From Clostridium jeddahitimonense (GTDB lineage Bacteria > Bacillota > Clostridia > Clostridiales > Clostridiaceae), in the NCBI GenBank assembly GCA_000753455.2, contig LM994670.1, forward strand, positions 2,565,078 to 2,629,077: 64,000 nucleotides of DNA, written 5' to 3'. The notes below the pieces were generated by a model. That model saw nothing but the letters and a program-made list of their open reading frames with translations, did not search any database and was not told where the DNA came from. Shown piece after piece: positions 9,762 through 18,233 of the stretch (the stretch's first letter is position 1; every line of letters begins with the position of its first letter). Made by a program: the position numbers and the translations under genes.

Positions 9762-9884
9762 TTATATTTCCCTCCATTTTTTGTCATAAGACAAATCTTC
9801 TCCTAAGTAATTTTTTTATCACTTATAACTTAAAAGATTTATAATCTAAATACTTAACATATTTCTTATAAAAAATAACTATCT

Positions 9885-10760
9885 TTAAATATCATAATTA
9901 CTTCCTAAAACCCATGTTATTACATACTCAGTATTTCTAGGTATATTTTCTATTTCTGGATTATCTTTAATAAATCTTCCTTCTAATCCAATTTCTCTAC
10001 ATGTTAAGTCAAAGTGACACATAGCTATCCCCATATCAATCCTATGAATATCAAAAGTTAATTCACCATTTTTTATCTTAGATGAATTAATATAGAAATG
10101 AAATTTATTACTATCTTTTACTATTCTCCACGGCTGTTTATTTAGTGCTGATGGAGCAAGTCTAACATTTTCTAATACTTCTTTAAAGTACCCTAAATTA
10201 ATTACTGGTGTCAATGGCATAGAAAAATCTCTTAAGAAAAAAAGTTCACACCATTCTTTTCTCTTTTTTGATTTAGCAAAAAGCTTCATAGCTCTCTCTA
10301 TAAAACGCTTCTTCTCTTCACTTTTTCCTATTGGAGTTACTATAGGTAAGATCTCATTACTCTTTAAATCCATAGCCTTTGAAAATTCACTTTTATTAAA
10401 AGTTCCTCCAATCCAGCAAGTACCTAATCCAAGAGACGTTATATAAAGAATCAACTTTTCCATTTCATAACCAACTTCTTCTAAGGCCATCTCTCCATTT
10501 TCATATGCCACAGCAATAAATATATTTGCACCTTTTATAATACCATAGGTTCCAATCTTTTCTCCTTTTGACGGTTCTTGTGAATTTATTATTCTAAATC
10601 TTACCTTTTCATAAAAAGGTCCTTTTAAATTATTTATAAAGGCTTCTATTTTAACGATTTTCTCTTCATCTATATCATTTTGATTATAAGTTCTTACAGA
10701 AGTTCTCTCTTTAATTATTTCAGATATTGTTTTTTCAAAACTACTACTATTATTCATCAT
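9885..10760 (-). CDS. Nitroreductase family protein
   Basis: A 291-residue FMN-dependent nitroreductase-like protein. The N-terminal part has the typical IIKERTSVRTYNQNDI opening, and the middle has GLGTCWIGGTFN, the family's FMN/dimer segment. A second family-like segment follows (ENVRLAPSALNKQPWR, then HRIDMGIAMCHFDLTCREIGL). The protein is longer than single-domain members (about 170-220). Substrate is unknown. It starts with two ATGs in a row behind GGGGTG. It lies divergent to the 3D-domain gene. Confidence 0.8.
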   Translation of the reverse strand: MMNNSSSFEKTISEIIKERTSVRTYNQNDIDEEKIVKIEAFINNLKGPFYEKVRFRIINSQEPSKGEKIGTYGIIKGANIFIAVAYENGEMALEEVGYEMEKLILYITSLGLGTCWIGGTFNKSEFSKAMDLKSNEILPIVTPIGKSEEKKRFIERAMKLFAKSKKRKEWCELFFLRDFSMPLTPVINLGYFKEVLENVRLAPSALNKQPWRIVKDSNKFHFYINSSKIKNGELTFDIHRIDMGIAMCHFDLTCREIGLEGRFIKDNPEIENIPRNTEYVITWVLGSNYDI

Positions 10761-10937
10761 TTATCACCCCATATACACCACTGATATTATTTATACCTAA
10801 AAAAATATATGCATTACAACTATTATATCATTACTACATATTTTTTACATATTTTCCTCAATCAAGTGCAAATTTGCATCTTATTATGATTATGTTATAT
10901 ACTAGGTATGTAACCATTAGATACTAGGAGGTATATT

Positions 10938-12098
10938 TTGAATAAAAAATTAAAATTAATAGCTAGCGCTTTAGCACTATGTGTTACTTTTAATGTTTCT
11001 TTTCCAGTAATGGCAGCTCCTGAAAATGCATCTATTGATGAACATAAAGTTAAGTATCAAGAACTTAACACGGAAATTAAACAAATTAATGAAAAGATCT
11101 CTAGCTTAGATGTTGAAATTGAAGAAATTAATCAAAACCTAGAGGAAAACAACAGAAAAATCGAAGATACAAAAATAGAAATAGAAAACATAAAAAATCT
11201 CTTAATTCAGAACGAAAAAGAAATGGCTGAAGCACAAGATAAACTTAATATTAGAGTACGTTCCTTATATAAAAGTAATCTTAGCTCAAATATTATCTTG
11301 TTTGTTCTTGATTCAGAAAACTTTTCAGATTTATTTAACAGAATACACGCTGTGTCGAAAATAGTATCACTTGATAAGGAACTTATGAAAGATATTGATG
11401 AGAAGAAGGATAAACTTGAAGAAACTTCAGAGTCACTTAAGAATAATGAAGATACGCTAAGTTTACTTAATGATCAAATTTCTAAAGACTTAGAAGAAGT
11501 TGAAAGTAAAAAGGACGAGCAACAATTAGCTTTAAATCAACTTAATGAACAAAAAGATGAAATTTTTGCAATAATCGAAGCTAATGAAAAAACGCTTGTT
11601 GAACATCCATTATCAATTATTAACTCTTCTAGTTCTTCAATATCTCAAATTCAAGACGCTGTAAATACTCTTGAAGGATTACTTCCACAATTAAGCAGTC
11701 CTTATGTAATTGGACTAGCTCAGGATGGAATATATCAAGGTAATGTTCTAATTGAAGAAGCTAATACTCCACCTGCTGCGCCTCCATCATTAAATGAGGA
11801 TGGTAAAGCAACATATCAAATGGAATCAACAGCTTATACCGGTGGTGGTTTAACTGCTATGGGGCTTAAACCAGTCCATAATCCAAATGGAATAAGTACA
11901 GTTGCAGTTGATCCAAATGTTATTCCTTTAGGTTCAAAGGTTTATGTATCAGGATATGGAGTTGCAATAGCATCAGATACAGGTGGTGCTATTAAAGGAA
12001 ACATAGTAGACGTATATTTTAATACACATAGTGAGTGTATTAGCTGGGGACGTAGACAGGTAGAAGTTACTGTACTTGCTTACCCTGGGGAGTGGTAA
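10938..12098 (+). CDS. Secreted coiled-coil protein with C-terminal 3D domain (cell-wall lytic type)
   Basis: A 386-residue exported protein. A signal peptide (residues 1-26, ending PVMAA) is followed by a long coiled coil (about 35-215) like that of PcsB/CwlO wall hydrolases, then a linker, then a 3D domain (about 295-386) with the three conserved aspartates in AVDPNVIPLG, ASDTGG and NIVDVYF. 3D domains occur in Rpf/MltA-like peptidoglycan lytic enzymes, so it probably trims cell wall. The start codon is TTG at 10938, 7 bases after AGGAGG; no better start exists. A possible promoter TTGCAT-18-TATACT lies about 50 bases upstream. Confidence 0.85.
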   Translation: MNKKLKLIASALALCVTFNVSFPVMAAPENASIDEHKVKYQELNTEIKQINEKISSLDVEIEEINQNLEENNRKIEDTKIEIENIKNLLIQNEKEMAEAQDKLNIRVRSLYKSNLSSNIILFVLDSENFSDLFNRIHAVSKIVSLDKELMKDIDEKKDKLEETSESLKNNEDTLSLLNDQISKDLEEVESKKDEQQLALNQLNEQKDEIFAIIEANEKTLVEHPLSIINSSSSSISQIQDAVNTLEGLLPQLSSPYVIGLAQDGIYQGNVLIEEANTPPAAPPSLNEDGKATYQMESTAYTGGGLTAMGLKPVHNPNGISTVAVDPNVIPLGSKVYVSGYGVAIASDTGGAIKGNIVDVYFNTHSECISWGRRQVEVTVLAYPGEW

Positions 12099-12121
12099 AA
12101 TATTTTTCTAACATGAAAGTT

Positions 12122-12160
12122 AAAAGCTTGGATAGAAATAATTCTGTCCAAGCTTTTTTT
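12122..12160 (+). terminator. Intrinsic terminator after the 3D-domain gene
   Basis: Stem AAAGCTTGGA / TCCAAGCTTT (12123-12156) with a T-run immediately after it on the plus strand. Confidence 0.88.
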
Positions 12161-12237
12161 ATCTGCCAATTAAAGTCTTAACTTTTATACTCTAACGTTA
12201 CATAACCTCAATCATAAAATATATTTGATGTATATAA

Positions 12238-13461
12238 TTAAATCAAAATATCTTTTTTACTAAAGTTAATATGTGCTATTGCATATGCAACTATACTTGT
12301 GATTATCATTACTATTATTCCATTTGTAACTGTTATATTAGGATTTTGCATCATCATAGCACTACTTCCTGTAAATACGCTTATTGAGTCTCCAAAGTTC
12401 AAGAATACTAAGTGCGCTATCTTTCTTAATGCTGATAGATTATAGCTTCCTATAGTTAGAAATACAGTTACTACCACTGAAATTGCCATAGTAATCATAC
12501 TGCTTTTTATTAGTGTTGAAATCATAAATATTACAGCACAGGCCGTTATTATAAATAACCCTTGGAATAGCATTGACTTTATAAATAGTTCTAAGTTTGT
12601 TCCCATATGCCCTGAACCAATTACTTTAGATAACATTGCCGATCCATCTGGATTTATTATTTTCTCATACAATGTTCCTATACTCACTGGATAGCTTGAT
12701 GAATTACTATTAGATGTTAAATTAACAAATAAGAATCCTAAAAGTTCACCTCCAAGTATCATTGAAAGAACCGTAATAGTTACAGCTATAAACTTTGATA
12801 ATAATACCTTGCCTCTAGTTACTGGTTGGATAAGTAAGAACTTAAGTGTTGCAGGAGTACATTCCCCTGATACTATATCACTCATAAATACAGCTATCCC
12901 AGCTACTAATATCGCCATTCCTAAAAATTGCATCAATGAACTCATGTAGTTATAAGCATCATATTCCCATCCATAAAGTGGTTGAATATTATTTTCCTTT
13001 AAATAAGTAAATTCTTCTAATCTTTCTTGCGCTTGCACTATATATTGCTTTGACCACTCGTCATCATACTTTTCATATCTTGCTATATCTTCTTTTGCAT
13101 ATTTAATTTCTTCATCTAATTGCTTTTTCCACTCATCTTCATTTACACCATTTTTAATTATGTCTTCATAACTTTTTATCTGCTCTTTAGAATATTCTAT
13201 TGATTCTTCTAGCGATGCTATATAATCTGGGTTAGCATCAGAGTTTTTGTTTAATTCAAGTTCATTATTATAATAATCTAAGTTTTCTTTTGCCATTTCT
13301 AACTGTTTTTCAGGTGACTGCCACATTCTCATATTCTTATCTTGGCTATATTGTCCAAAAATTGTTATTCCAATAAATAAAGCAAAAAGAGCAAATACTA
13401 TCCACGTTTTTCCTTTCTTTAATAATTTAATAAATTCATTTTTAATAAGTGTAAATAACAT
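12238..13461 (-). CDS. ABC-2 type exporter permease
   Basis: A 407-residue membrane protein. One N-terminal helix (about 18-38) is followed by a charged ~130-residue extracytoplasmic segment rich in Glu/Lys/Tyr, then about five helices in the second half. The segment CTPATLKFLLIQPVTRGKVLLSKF is the usual cytoplasmic coupling region of ABC-2 permeases. It overlaps the ATPase gene by one base, so translation is coupled. The large outer domain is common in exporters that handle peptides or envelope precursors. No terminator is obvious downstream. Confidence 0.85.
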   Translation of the reverse strand: MLFTLIKNEFIKLLKKGKTWIVFALFALFIGITIFGQYSQDKNMRMWQSPEKQLEMAKENLDYYNNELELNKNSDANPDYIASLEESIEYSKEQIKSYEDIIKNGVNEDEWKKQLDEEIKYAKEDIARYEKYDDEWSKQYIVQAQERLEEFTYLKENNIQPLYGWEYDAYNYMSSLMQFLGMAILVAGIAVFMSDIVSGECTPATLKFLLIQPVTRGKVLLSKFIAVTITVLSMILGGELLGFLFVNLTSNSNSSSYPVSIGTLYEKIINPDGSAMLSKVIGSGHMGTNLELFIKSMLFQGLFIITACAVIFMISTLIKSSMITMAISVVVTVFLTIGSYNLSALRKIAHLVFLNFGDSISVFTGSSAMMMQNPNITVTNGIIVMIITSIVAYAIAHINFSKKDILI

Positions 13462-14381
13462 TATCTTATACCTCCTTCAACTAGCTCCATATATCTTTGC
13501 TCTAGTCCCTTTCTTTCCTTGTAAATCTCTTCAACATTAAAGTTATTCATAGCTAAATGCTTAACTAGCTTAGGAGTAGAGTTACACTCCAAAATTATCT
13601 TTAAGCCTTTCTCTCCTTCTTTACAAGATGAAATATAAGTTAACTTATTTATTTCTTTGATTAAATTATTTTTGTCATCATTAGATACTAAGCATACTAC
13701 ATCTTTATCTGTATCCATAGTATTTGTTCTTTTATTTATCTCCTCTACAGCTTTAATTACACCATCATTAATAAATGCAACCTTATCGCAAAGATTTTGA
13801 ACTTCTGATAGAATATGTGAAGATACAAATACAGCCATATCTCTTTCTCTTGCAGCCTTTTGTACTACCTCTCTAAAGTCTAATATCCCTGATGGATCTA
13901 ATCCGTTAGTAGGCTCATCTAATATTAAAAGCTTAGGTTTAGATAAAAGCGATGCTGCAAGTCCTAATCTCTGTTTCATTCCTAAAGAATACTTTCTAAC
14001 CTTGTCATCTATTCTATTTTCAAGCCCAACAAGCTTAATAGTTTCTTCTACCTGCTCCTTTGATATCTTTCTTATTCTAGCTATTTGCATCAAATTCTCT
14101 CTTCCTGATAAGTATTTATATAACTCAGGATTTTCAACTACTGCCCCAACCTCATTTAATGCCCTGCTTGTATCCTTTTTTAAATCATGACCACAAATCT
14201 TAATTTCACCTTCTGTAGGTTTAATTAAACCTACTAACATTCTTATAGTTGTAGTCTTCCCAGCTCCATTAGGTCCTAAGAAACCAAATATCTCTCCTGA
14301 ATTTATCTCAAAGCTTACACCTTTAATAATTTCTCTTTTTCCAATGGTCTTTTTTAAATTATTTACCTCTAAAACCTTCAT
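13461..14381 (-). CDS. ABC transporter ATP-binding protein (BcrA-like)
   Basis: A 306-residue ATPase with Walker A GPNGAGKT, signature YSLGMKQRLGLA, Walker B LLILDEPTNGLD and the switch histidine in VSSHILSEV. The ~90 residues after the ATPase core are typical of bacitracin/lantibiotic-type exporters. It works with the permease encoded just downstream. Upstream there is no regulator gene, but an ~11-base direct repeat of TTAAGGAAATC-type (14451-14472) precedes a TATAAT box that lacks a good -35, suggesting activator control. Confidence 0.9.
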   Translation of the reverse strand: MKVLEVNNLKKTIGKREIIKGVSFEINSGEIFGFLGPNGAGKTTTIRMLVGLIKPTEGEIKICGHDLKKDTSRALNEVGAVVENPELYKYLSGRENLMQIARIRKISKEQVEETIKLVGLENRIDDKVRKYSLGMKQRLGLAASLLSKPKLLILDEPTNGLDPSGILDFREVVQKAARERDMAVFVSSHILSEVQNLCDKVAFINDGVIKAVEEINKRTNTMDTDKDVVCLVSNDDKNNLIKEINKLTYISSCKEGEKGLKIILECNSTPKLVKHLAMNNFNVEEIYKERKGLEQRYMELVEGGIR

Positions 14382-14450
14382 TTATCTTTCCTCCAATATT
14401 TGTCCATCATATTTCTAATTATAGACAATAAATCTTAATATACATTATGA

Positions 14451-14472
14451 AATTTCTTAAGATTTCCTTAAA
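14451..14472. promoter_or_regulatory. Direct-repeat motif upstream of an ABC exporter (possible response-regulator site)
   Basis: On the minus strand TTAAGGAAATC is followed by TTAAGAAATT with the TTAA cores 11 bases apart, about 26 bases before a TATAAT. Tandem 11-base repeats are what OmpR-class response regulators bind. A very similar pair occurs at 52421-52442 upstream of the DedA operon. Which regulator binds it is unknown. Confidence 0.4.
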
Positions 14473-14508
14473 AAAGAAAATCCCCCAAAAGTTTTTGACT
14501 TCTGAGGT
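14471..14508 (-). terminator. Terminator of the YtrA-type ABC operon
   Basis: On the minus strand CCTCAGAAGT and ACTTTTGGGGG form a stem (14482-14507) followed by a TTTTCTTTTTT tail, seven bases after the last gene's stop. Confidence 0.75.
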
Positions 14509-14514
14509 CTATTT

Positions 14515-15219
14515 TTACCTATAAACTTTTTCTATATTTTTAAAATTACATAAGAAATATATTAAGCTTACTATTGTTAAACATCCAAATACGGCTACCA
14601 TTAATCTCATATCATTATCTATATCAAGTCCTAATTTATAGCCAATAAATATTCCACCATATATTAAAACTATATTTAATATTATTTGAATTGGCACAAT
14701 TACATACAATTTTATGTTTTCAGAATAGCTTTTTATTATACTTCCTACTGCTTGAACACCAAATGCTAAAATCAAAATAGAGCCTGATAATAAGTATATT
14801 AGTATATCTATTAAAATACTACTTAAAGCGCCTGCTTCAACTTTACTTTTATATAGTGAATATATAAATGGTGCAGTAATAATCCATAATGGATATACCT
14901 TAAGCCATAATTTTACCCCTTTCCAAGCAAGCTTTTTTTTACTTAATGGCAGATGATTCGTTTTTACACACCCTGCCCCATCATAAATTTTCTCACCTGC
15001 TGGAGTAATAGTTATTAATGCTAATATAGGAATAAGAGAAATAATAACAGTTCCTACACTTGTTAAAGATTTTAAAACCGATGATGAAATAAACCAATAA
15101 TTTTCTCCATTATATTTTCTAGTTATTAAAAATCCAATAAAGAAAACTGCTATTATTGCAAAAAACACTGCTACTATTCTCTTAATTTCCATAAGCCAAT
15201 CTCTTTCAAACTTAAACAT
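14515..15219 (-). CDS. ABC exporter membrane subunit, copy 2 of a paralogous pair
   Basis: A 234-residue protein with about six membrane helices. It shares opening (MFKFERDW), an inner GxKxWL segment, a Pro-Leu-Ser-Lys-Lys turn and the ending NIEKVYR with the neighbouring 231-residue gene, which ends DIEKVYR. The two are therefore a tandem duplication and probably form a heterodimeric channel with the ATPase encoded upstream. The GntR gene at the head of the operon suggests a Ytr-like envelope-stress transporter. Substrate unknown. Confidence 0.75.
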   Translation of the reverse strand: MFKFERDWLMEIKRIVAVFFAIIAVFFIGFLITRKYNGENYWFISSSVLKSLTSVGTVIISLIPILALITITPAGEKIYDGAGCVKTNHLPLSKKKLAWKGVKLWLKVYPLWIITAPFIYSLYKSKVEAGALSSILIDILIYLLSGSILILAFGVQAVGSIIKSYSENIKLYVIVPIQIILNIVLIYGGIFIGYKLGLDIDNDMRLMVAVFGCLTIVSLIYFLCNFKNIEKVYR

Positions 15220-15249
15220 ATAAATACACCTTCTTCTATAAAGTTTATT

Positions 15250-15945
15250 TTATCTATAAACTTTTTCTATATCCTTAAACGCTACTATAAAATATATCAA
15301 GCTCGTAGCTAATATTATTATAAATAACACTACTAACCAAGTTATATCTTTACCTGTATCCATAGTCAGACTAATTAAGAATAAACTCCCCAAGATTACC
15401 ACTATATTAATCAATACTTGTATTGGTACAATACTATACCATCTTATATTTTTAGCAAACATAATAATCATTGTTCCCATTATCTGCATATCATATATAG
15501 AAAAAAATATTATTAAAGCTATACTTTCTGAAATACTTCCTAATATCATATCACTTAAAGCATATGAGCTAATCCTATTTTCAAATAATATATTTACAAA
15601 AGTTGAAGCAATTATTATCAGTGGTAATACCACTAACCACATCTTAATCCCCTTCCAAACTATCTGCTTTTTACTAATTGGCAAAAAACATGTTTTTACT
15701 TTTGATCCAAACTTATCTGGATTCAAAGGACAAGCTGATGCAACCGATATAATTGGTAACATCATAATCCAAGCTGTTAGCAAGTTTGTAGCTGTCTCTA
15801 CTATACCTTTGGAAACTTCCCAGTATACTTTATTAGAGATATTAATTGTTAATCCATACATAATTAAAAACATCATAATACTGCTAAAGGATAATGTTAT
15901 CAATATTTTATAATCATAAAGCCAATCCTTTTTAAACCTGAACAT
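15250..15945 (-). CDS. ABC exporter membrane subunit, copy 1 of a paralogous pair
   Basis: A 231-residue six-helix protein, paralogue of the next gene. I start it at MFRFKKDW (15945), which matches the paralogue's start and lies 9 bases after AGAGG; an ATG two codons earlier is possible. It overlaps the end of the ATPase gene by about 14 bases, so translation is coupled. It is predicted to form the membrane part of a YtrA-controlled exporter. Confidence 0.75.
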   Translation of the reverse strand: MFRFKKDWLYDYKILITLSFSSIMMFLIMYGLTINISNKVYWEVSKGIVETATNLLTAWIMMLPIISVASACPLNPDKFGSKVKTCFLPISKKQIVWKGIKMWLVVLPLIIIASTFVNILFENRISSYALSDMILGSISESIALIIFFSIYDMQIMGTMIIMFAKNIRWYSIVPIQVLINIVVILGSLFLISLTMDTGKDITWLVVLFIIILATSLIYFIVAFKDIEKVYR

Positions 15946-16627
15946 ACCCATACACCTCTTTGTATAAATCTACTACAGATTTTCCTTCTACTCTTAAATC
16001 TTCAACTAATTTATTACATATAATCTGTCCATCCTTTAAAAGTAGTACCCTGTCTAGCATCTTCTCTATATCTGATACAAGATGACTTGAAATTATTATT
16101 GTACTTTCTAAACTAAAATTATCTATAATCATCTTAATAATTTCTTCTCTTGCAATTAAATCAATTGCAGCTAACGGCTCATCCATTATATATAAAGAAC
16201 CATTTATTGATAAAGCTAATGCTAAATGATATTTTTCATTTTCACCTTTTGAAAATGTCTTTATTTTTCTATCTAAGTCAATTTTAAAATACTTAAGCAT
16301 ATCCATACATTTCTCGTAATTAAAAGTCTTAAAATATTCTTTATAGTAATCTACTCCATCTATTGCCTTCCATCCCTTTGGAATAATAGGCGTATCATTC
16401 ATATATCCAATCAATTCTTTATGCTTATAATAAAACTCTTCTCCATTAAAAAAATATTCTCCACTATCAAAGGTTATATGTCCTCCTAGTATCTTTAAAA
16501 GAGTACTTTTCCCCTCTGCATTAGGTGCTAATAACCCTATAATTTCACCTTTATTTATCTCTAAATTAAAGTTATTCAGTATTACCTTGTCACCATAAGC
16601 TTTATTTATATTTACTAATTTAATCAT
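15932..16627 (-). CDS. ABC transporter ATP-binding protein of the GntR-controlled operon
   Basis: A 231-residue single ATPase domain. Walker A is slightly unusual (APNAEGKSTLL), the signature is altered (FSKGENEKYHLALAL, with SKGEN in place of SGGQ), and Walker B is LYIMDEPLAAID followed by ISSHLVSDI. The altered signature is seen in YtrB-like subunits that act on envelope-stress transporters. It is the first intact transporter gene after the GntR regulator and the frameshifted small membrane gene. Confidence 0.85.
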   Translation of the reverse strand: MIKLVNINKAYGDKVILNNFNLEINKGEIIGLLAPNAEGKSTLLKILGGHITFDSGEYFFNGEEFYYKHKELIGYMNDTPIIPKGWKAIDGVDYYKEYFKTFNYEKCMDMLKYFKIDLDRKIKTFSKGENEKYHLALALSINGSLYIMDEPLAAIDLIAREEIIKMIIDNFSLESTIIISSHLVSDIEKMLDRVLLLKDGQIICNKLVEDLRVEGKSVVDLYKEVYGYVQV

Positions 16628-16638
16628 ACTATTCTCCC

Positions 16639-16863
16639 CTAATCAACTTTAATATTTTCAGCATTTCTAAATATATAAATAGTCTGAAGTAATATAATTA
16701 CTAATACAACAATAAAGAATATTATTTCATTTATAAATAGTACTCCACCTATAAACTGCAAAAAAAATCGTAGTCATAATCATAGTTGCTATATTCCAAC
16801 TGACATCCAAGTTCCACATAAGTAATCATCTAAATAAAATTTCTTTATAGATAACCGATCCAT
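16639..16863 (-). pseudogene. Frameshifted small membrane protein gene in the YtrA-type operon
   Basis: An ATG at 16863 with a GGGAGGAG ribosome-binding site inside the end of the GntR gene opens a frame (MDRLSIKKFYLDDYLCGTWM) that hits a stop after 24 codons. A hydrophobic continuation (NIATMIMTTIFFAV) is in another frame, and a second one (FIGGVLFINEIIFFIVVL) is back in the first frame, ending with a stop at 16639. The total, 225 bases, is divisible by three, so two compensating shifts restore a ~74-residue protein with two helices. One shift is near an eight-base A/T run (about 16760-16767). Either a recent mutation or a sequencing error. Confidence 0.6.
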
Positions 16864-16866
16864 TTT

Positions 16867-17238
16867 CTACTCCTCCCTTTTTATTATTTCTATTGCTTCA
16901 TCTTTATCTATACCTATAGCTTTCATATCTTCAATAAACTTTTTCACTAGCTGCCTACCCATATCCTCTTTTAAATTCATAACTTCATTCTCTCCTTCAC
17001 TTATAAATGAACCCATACCTCTTTTTGTATAAGTTATCCCTAACCTTTCAAGCTCTCCATATGCTCTTTGAAGTGTATTAGGGTTTACCCCTAATTCCTT
17101 TGATAACTCTCTTACCGATGGTAATTTCGTTCCTGGAGTTAATAGTCCTAAAGCGATATTCTTCTTTATAAGCTCAATTATCTGAAGATATATAGGTTCT
17201 TTATTATTAAACTCAAATCCATCTATACTTAATATCAT
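16867..17238 (-). CDS. GntR family repressor, YtrA subfamily
   Basis: A 123-residue regulator: N-terminal winged helix (about 10-75; PIYLQIIELIKKNIALG, then LPSVRELSKELGVNPNTLQRAYGELE and the wing GMGSFI) plus a short C-terminal helical tail. The short tail defines YtrA-type GntR proteins, which control ABC exporters induced by cell-wall antibiotics. It is the first gene of the operon, and its 3' end carries the ribosome-binding site of the next (frameshifted) gene. The start is the ATG behind GGAGGAG. Confidence 0.92.
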   Translation of the reverse strand: MILSIDGFEFNNKEPIYLQIIELIKKNIALGLLTPGTKLPSVRELSKELGVNPNTLQRAYGELERLGITYTKRGMGSFISEGENEVMNLKEDMGRQLVKKFIEDMKAIGIDKDEAIEIIKREE

Positions 17239-17251
17239 TCTTCTCCTCCGT

Positions 17252-17296
17252 TATACTGTATTAATTAAATAGTACACCAACACTTCCAATTTGTAA
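17252..17296 (-). promoter_or_regulatory. Promoter and imperfect palindrome of the GntR/ABC operon
   Basis: Minus strand: TTACAA (17291-17296), 16 bases, TACTAT (17269-17274). An imperfect inverted repeat (TACTATTTAA ... TTAATACAGTA) overlaps and follows the -10, right before the ribosome-binding site, which fits an autorepressor site. Only moderately clear. Confidence 0.5.
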
Positions 17297-17364
17297 ATAC
17301 TTACCTTGTAAATTTAATGAAATATTTTCTATTTATTTCTTATATAAGTTTATAAAATGAATAA

Positions 17365-17385
17365 GGACCTGCACACCGCAGGTCC
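17365..17385 (-). terminator. Terminator of the LytTR-ABC operon
   Basis: Perfect 8-base stem GGACCTGC / GCAGGTCC with a five-base loop, followed on the minus strand by TTATTCATTTT. Confidence 0.8.
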
Positions 17386-17419
17386 CATCTCTTATTACTT
17401 ATTCTCTATTTATTCTTAA

Positions 17420-18232
17420 TTATCCTAGGTCTTTTTTATTATAAACGATATAAGTTACTAAAATGGAAATAATCATCACTCCAATTGCTACTATCAGATA
17501 CTTAGCTTCAAATCCATCATTTAATACCATTGATGGTATAAAATAATCTGTAGGAGATAAGTATATTAACCACTCTAAACCGTCCTTCATCTTACCAATA
17601 ACACCCATGAAAAAGCTTAAAAAGAACACTCCTAAAGATATTGCTGTAACATTGGTCCTAGCTTTTATTAATACTGAAAGCATAAATCCTAATGCCATAA
17701 AAGTATATGAAATAAGCGCCATACCCATATAAATTATCTTAATATCCATTAGCAAATCTATAATTTTCAACTCTTCAGGCTTTACCATGATACCTACTGC
17801 CATAGTTACCACACATACAATCATTATAAATATAAACATTATAAGTGCTGAAGCTGCTAATTTACATGTAACTATCTTACTTCTTGTTACTGGCTTTGAA
17901 TACAAAAATTCTATTGTACCTTCCTTTTCTTCTTTACTTAAAGCTGATACTCCAAGAATTATTCCATATATTCCTGATGCCATTACTATATATTGAAGGC
18001 AGTAGCTCATAAAATCCTTTATATTTGAAAAGTCCATCATTCCATTTATATTAAAAGCTTCTAACATCGCTGGAGGTAATGCATTCAATTTGTCTCCTAC
18101 TAAATCCTGCATTCCCATATCCTTCATGCTTGGGAAAAGTGCCATAAATAATACAACTAGCGCACTACATACTATAGTCCATATTATAAGTGATTTAAAC
18201 TGCCTCTTAAATTCAAACTTAAATATATTCAC
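17420..18232 (-). CDS. ABC-2 type permease of the LytTR-controlled exporter
   Basis: A 270-residue six-helix permease. The coupling segment KEEKEGTIEFLYSKPVTRSKIVTCKL is typical of ABC-2 exporters such as those for antibiotics or Na+. I start it at the GTG at 18232 (MNIFKFEFKRQ), 8 bases after AAGGGGG; the ATG 24 bases earlier lies in the ATPase coding region, before that site. The ATPase gene stops one base upstream. It is the last gene of a LytTR / DUF3021 / ATPase / permease operon. Confidence 0.87.
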   Translation of the reverse strand: MNIFKFEFKRQFKSLIIWTIVCSALVVLFMALFPSMKDMGMQDLVGDKLNALPPAMLEAFNINGMMDFSNIKDFMSYCLQYIVMASGIYGIILGVSALSKEEKEGTIEFLYSKPVTRSKIVTCKLAASALIMFIFIMIVCVVTMAVGIMVKPEELKIIDLLMDIKIIYMGMALISYTFMALGFMLSVLIKARTNVTAISLGVFFLSFFMGVIGKMKDGLEWLIYLSPTDYFIPSMVLNDGFEAKYLIVAIGVMIISILVTYIVYNKKDLG

Positions 18233-18233
18233 T

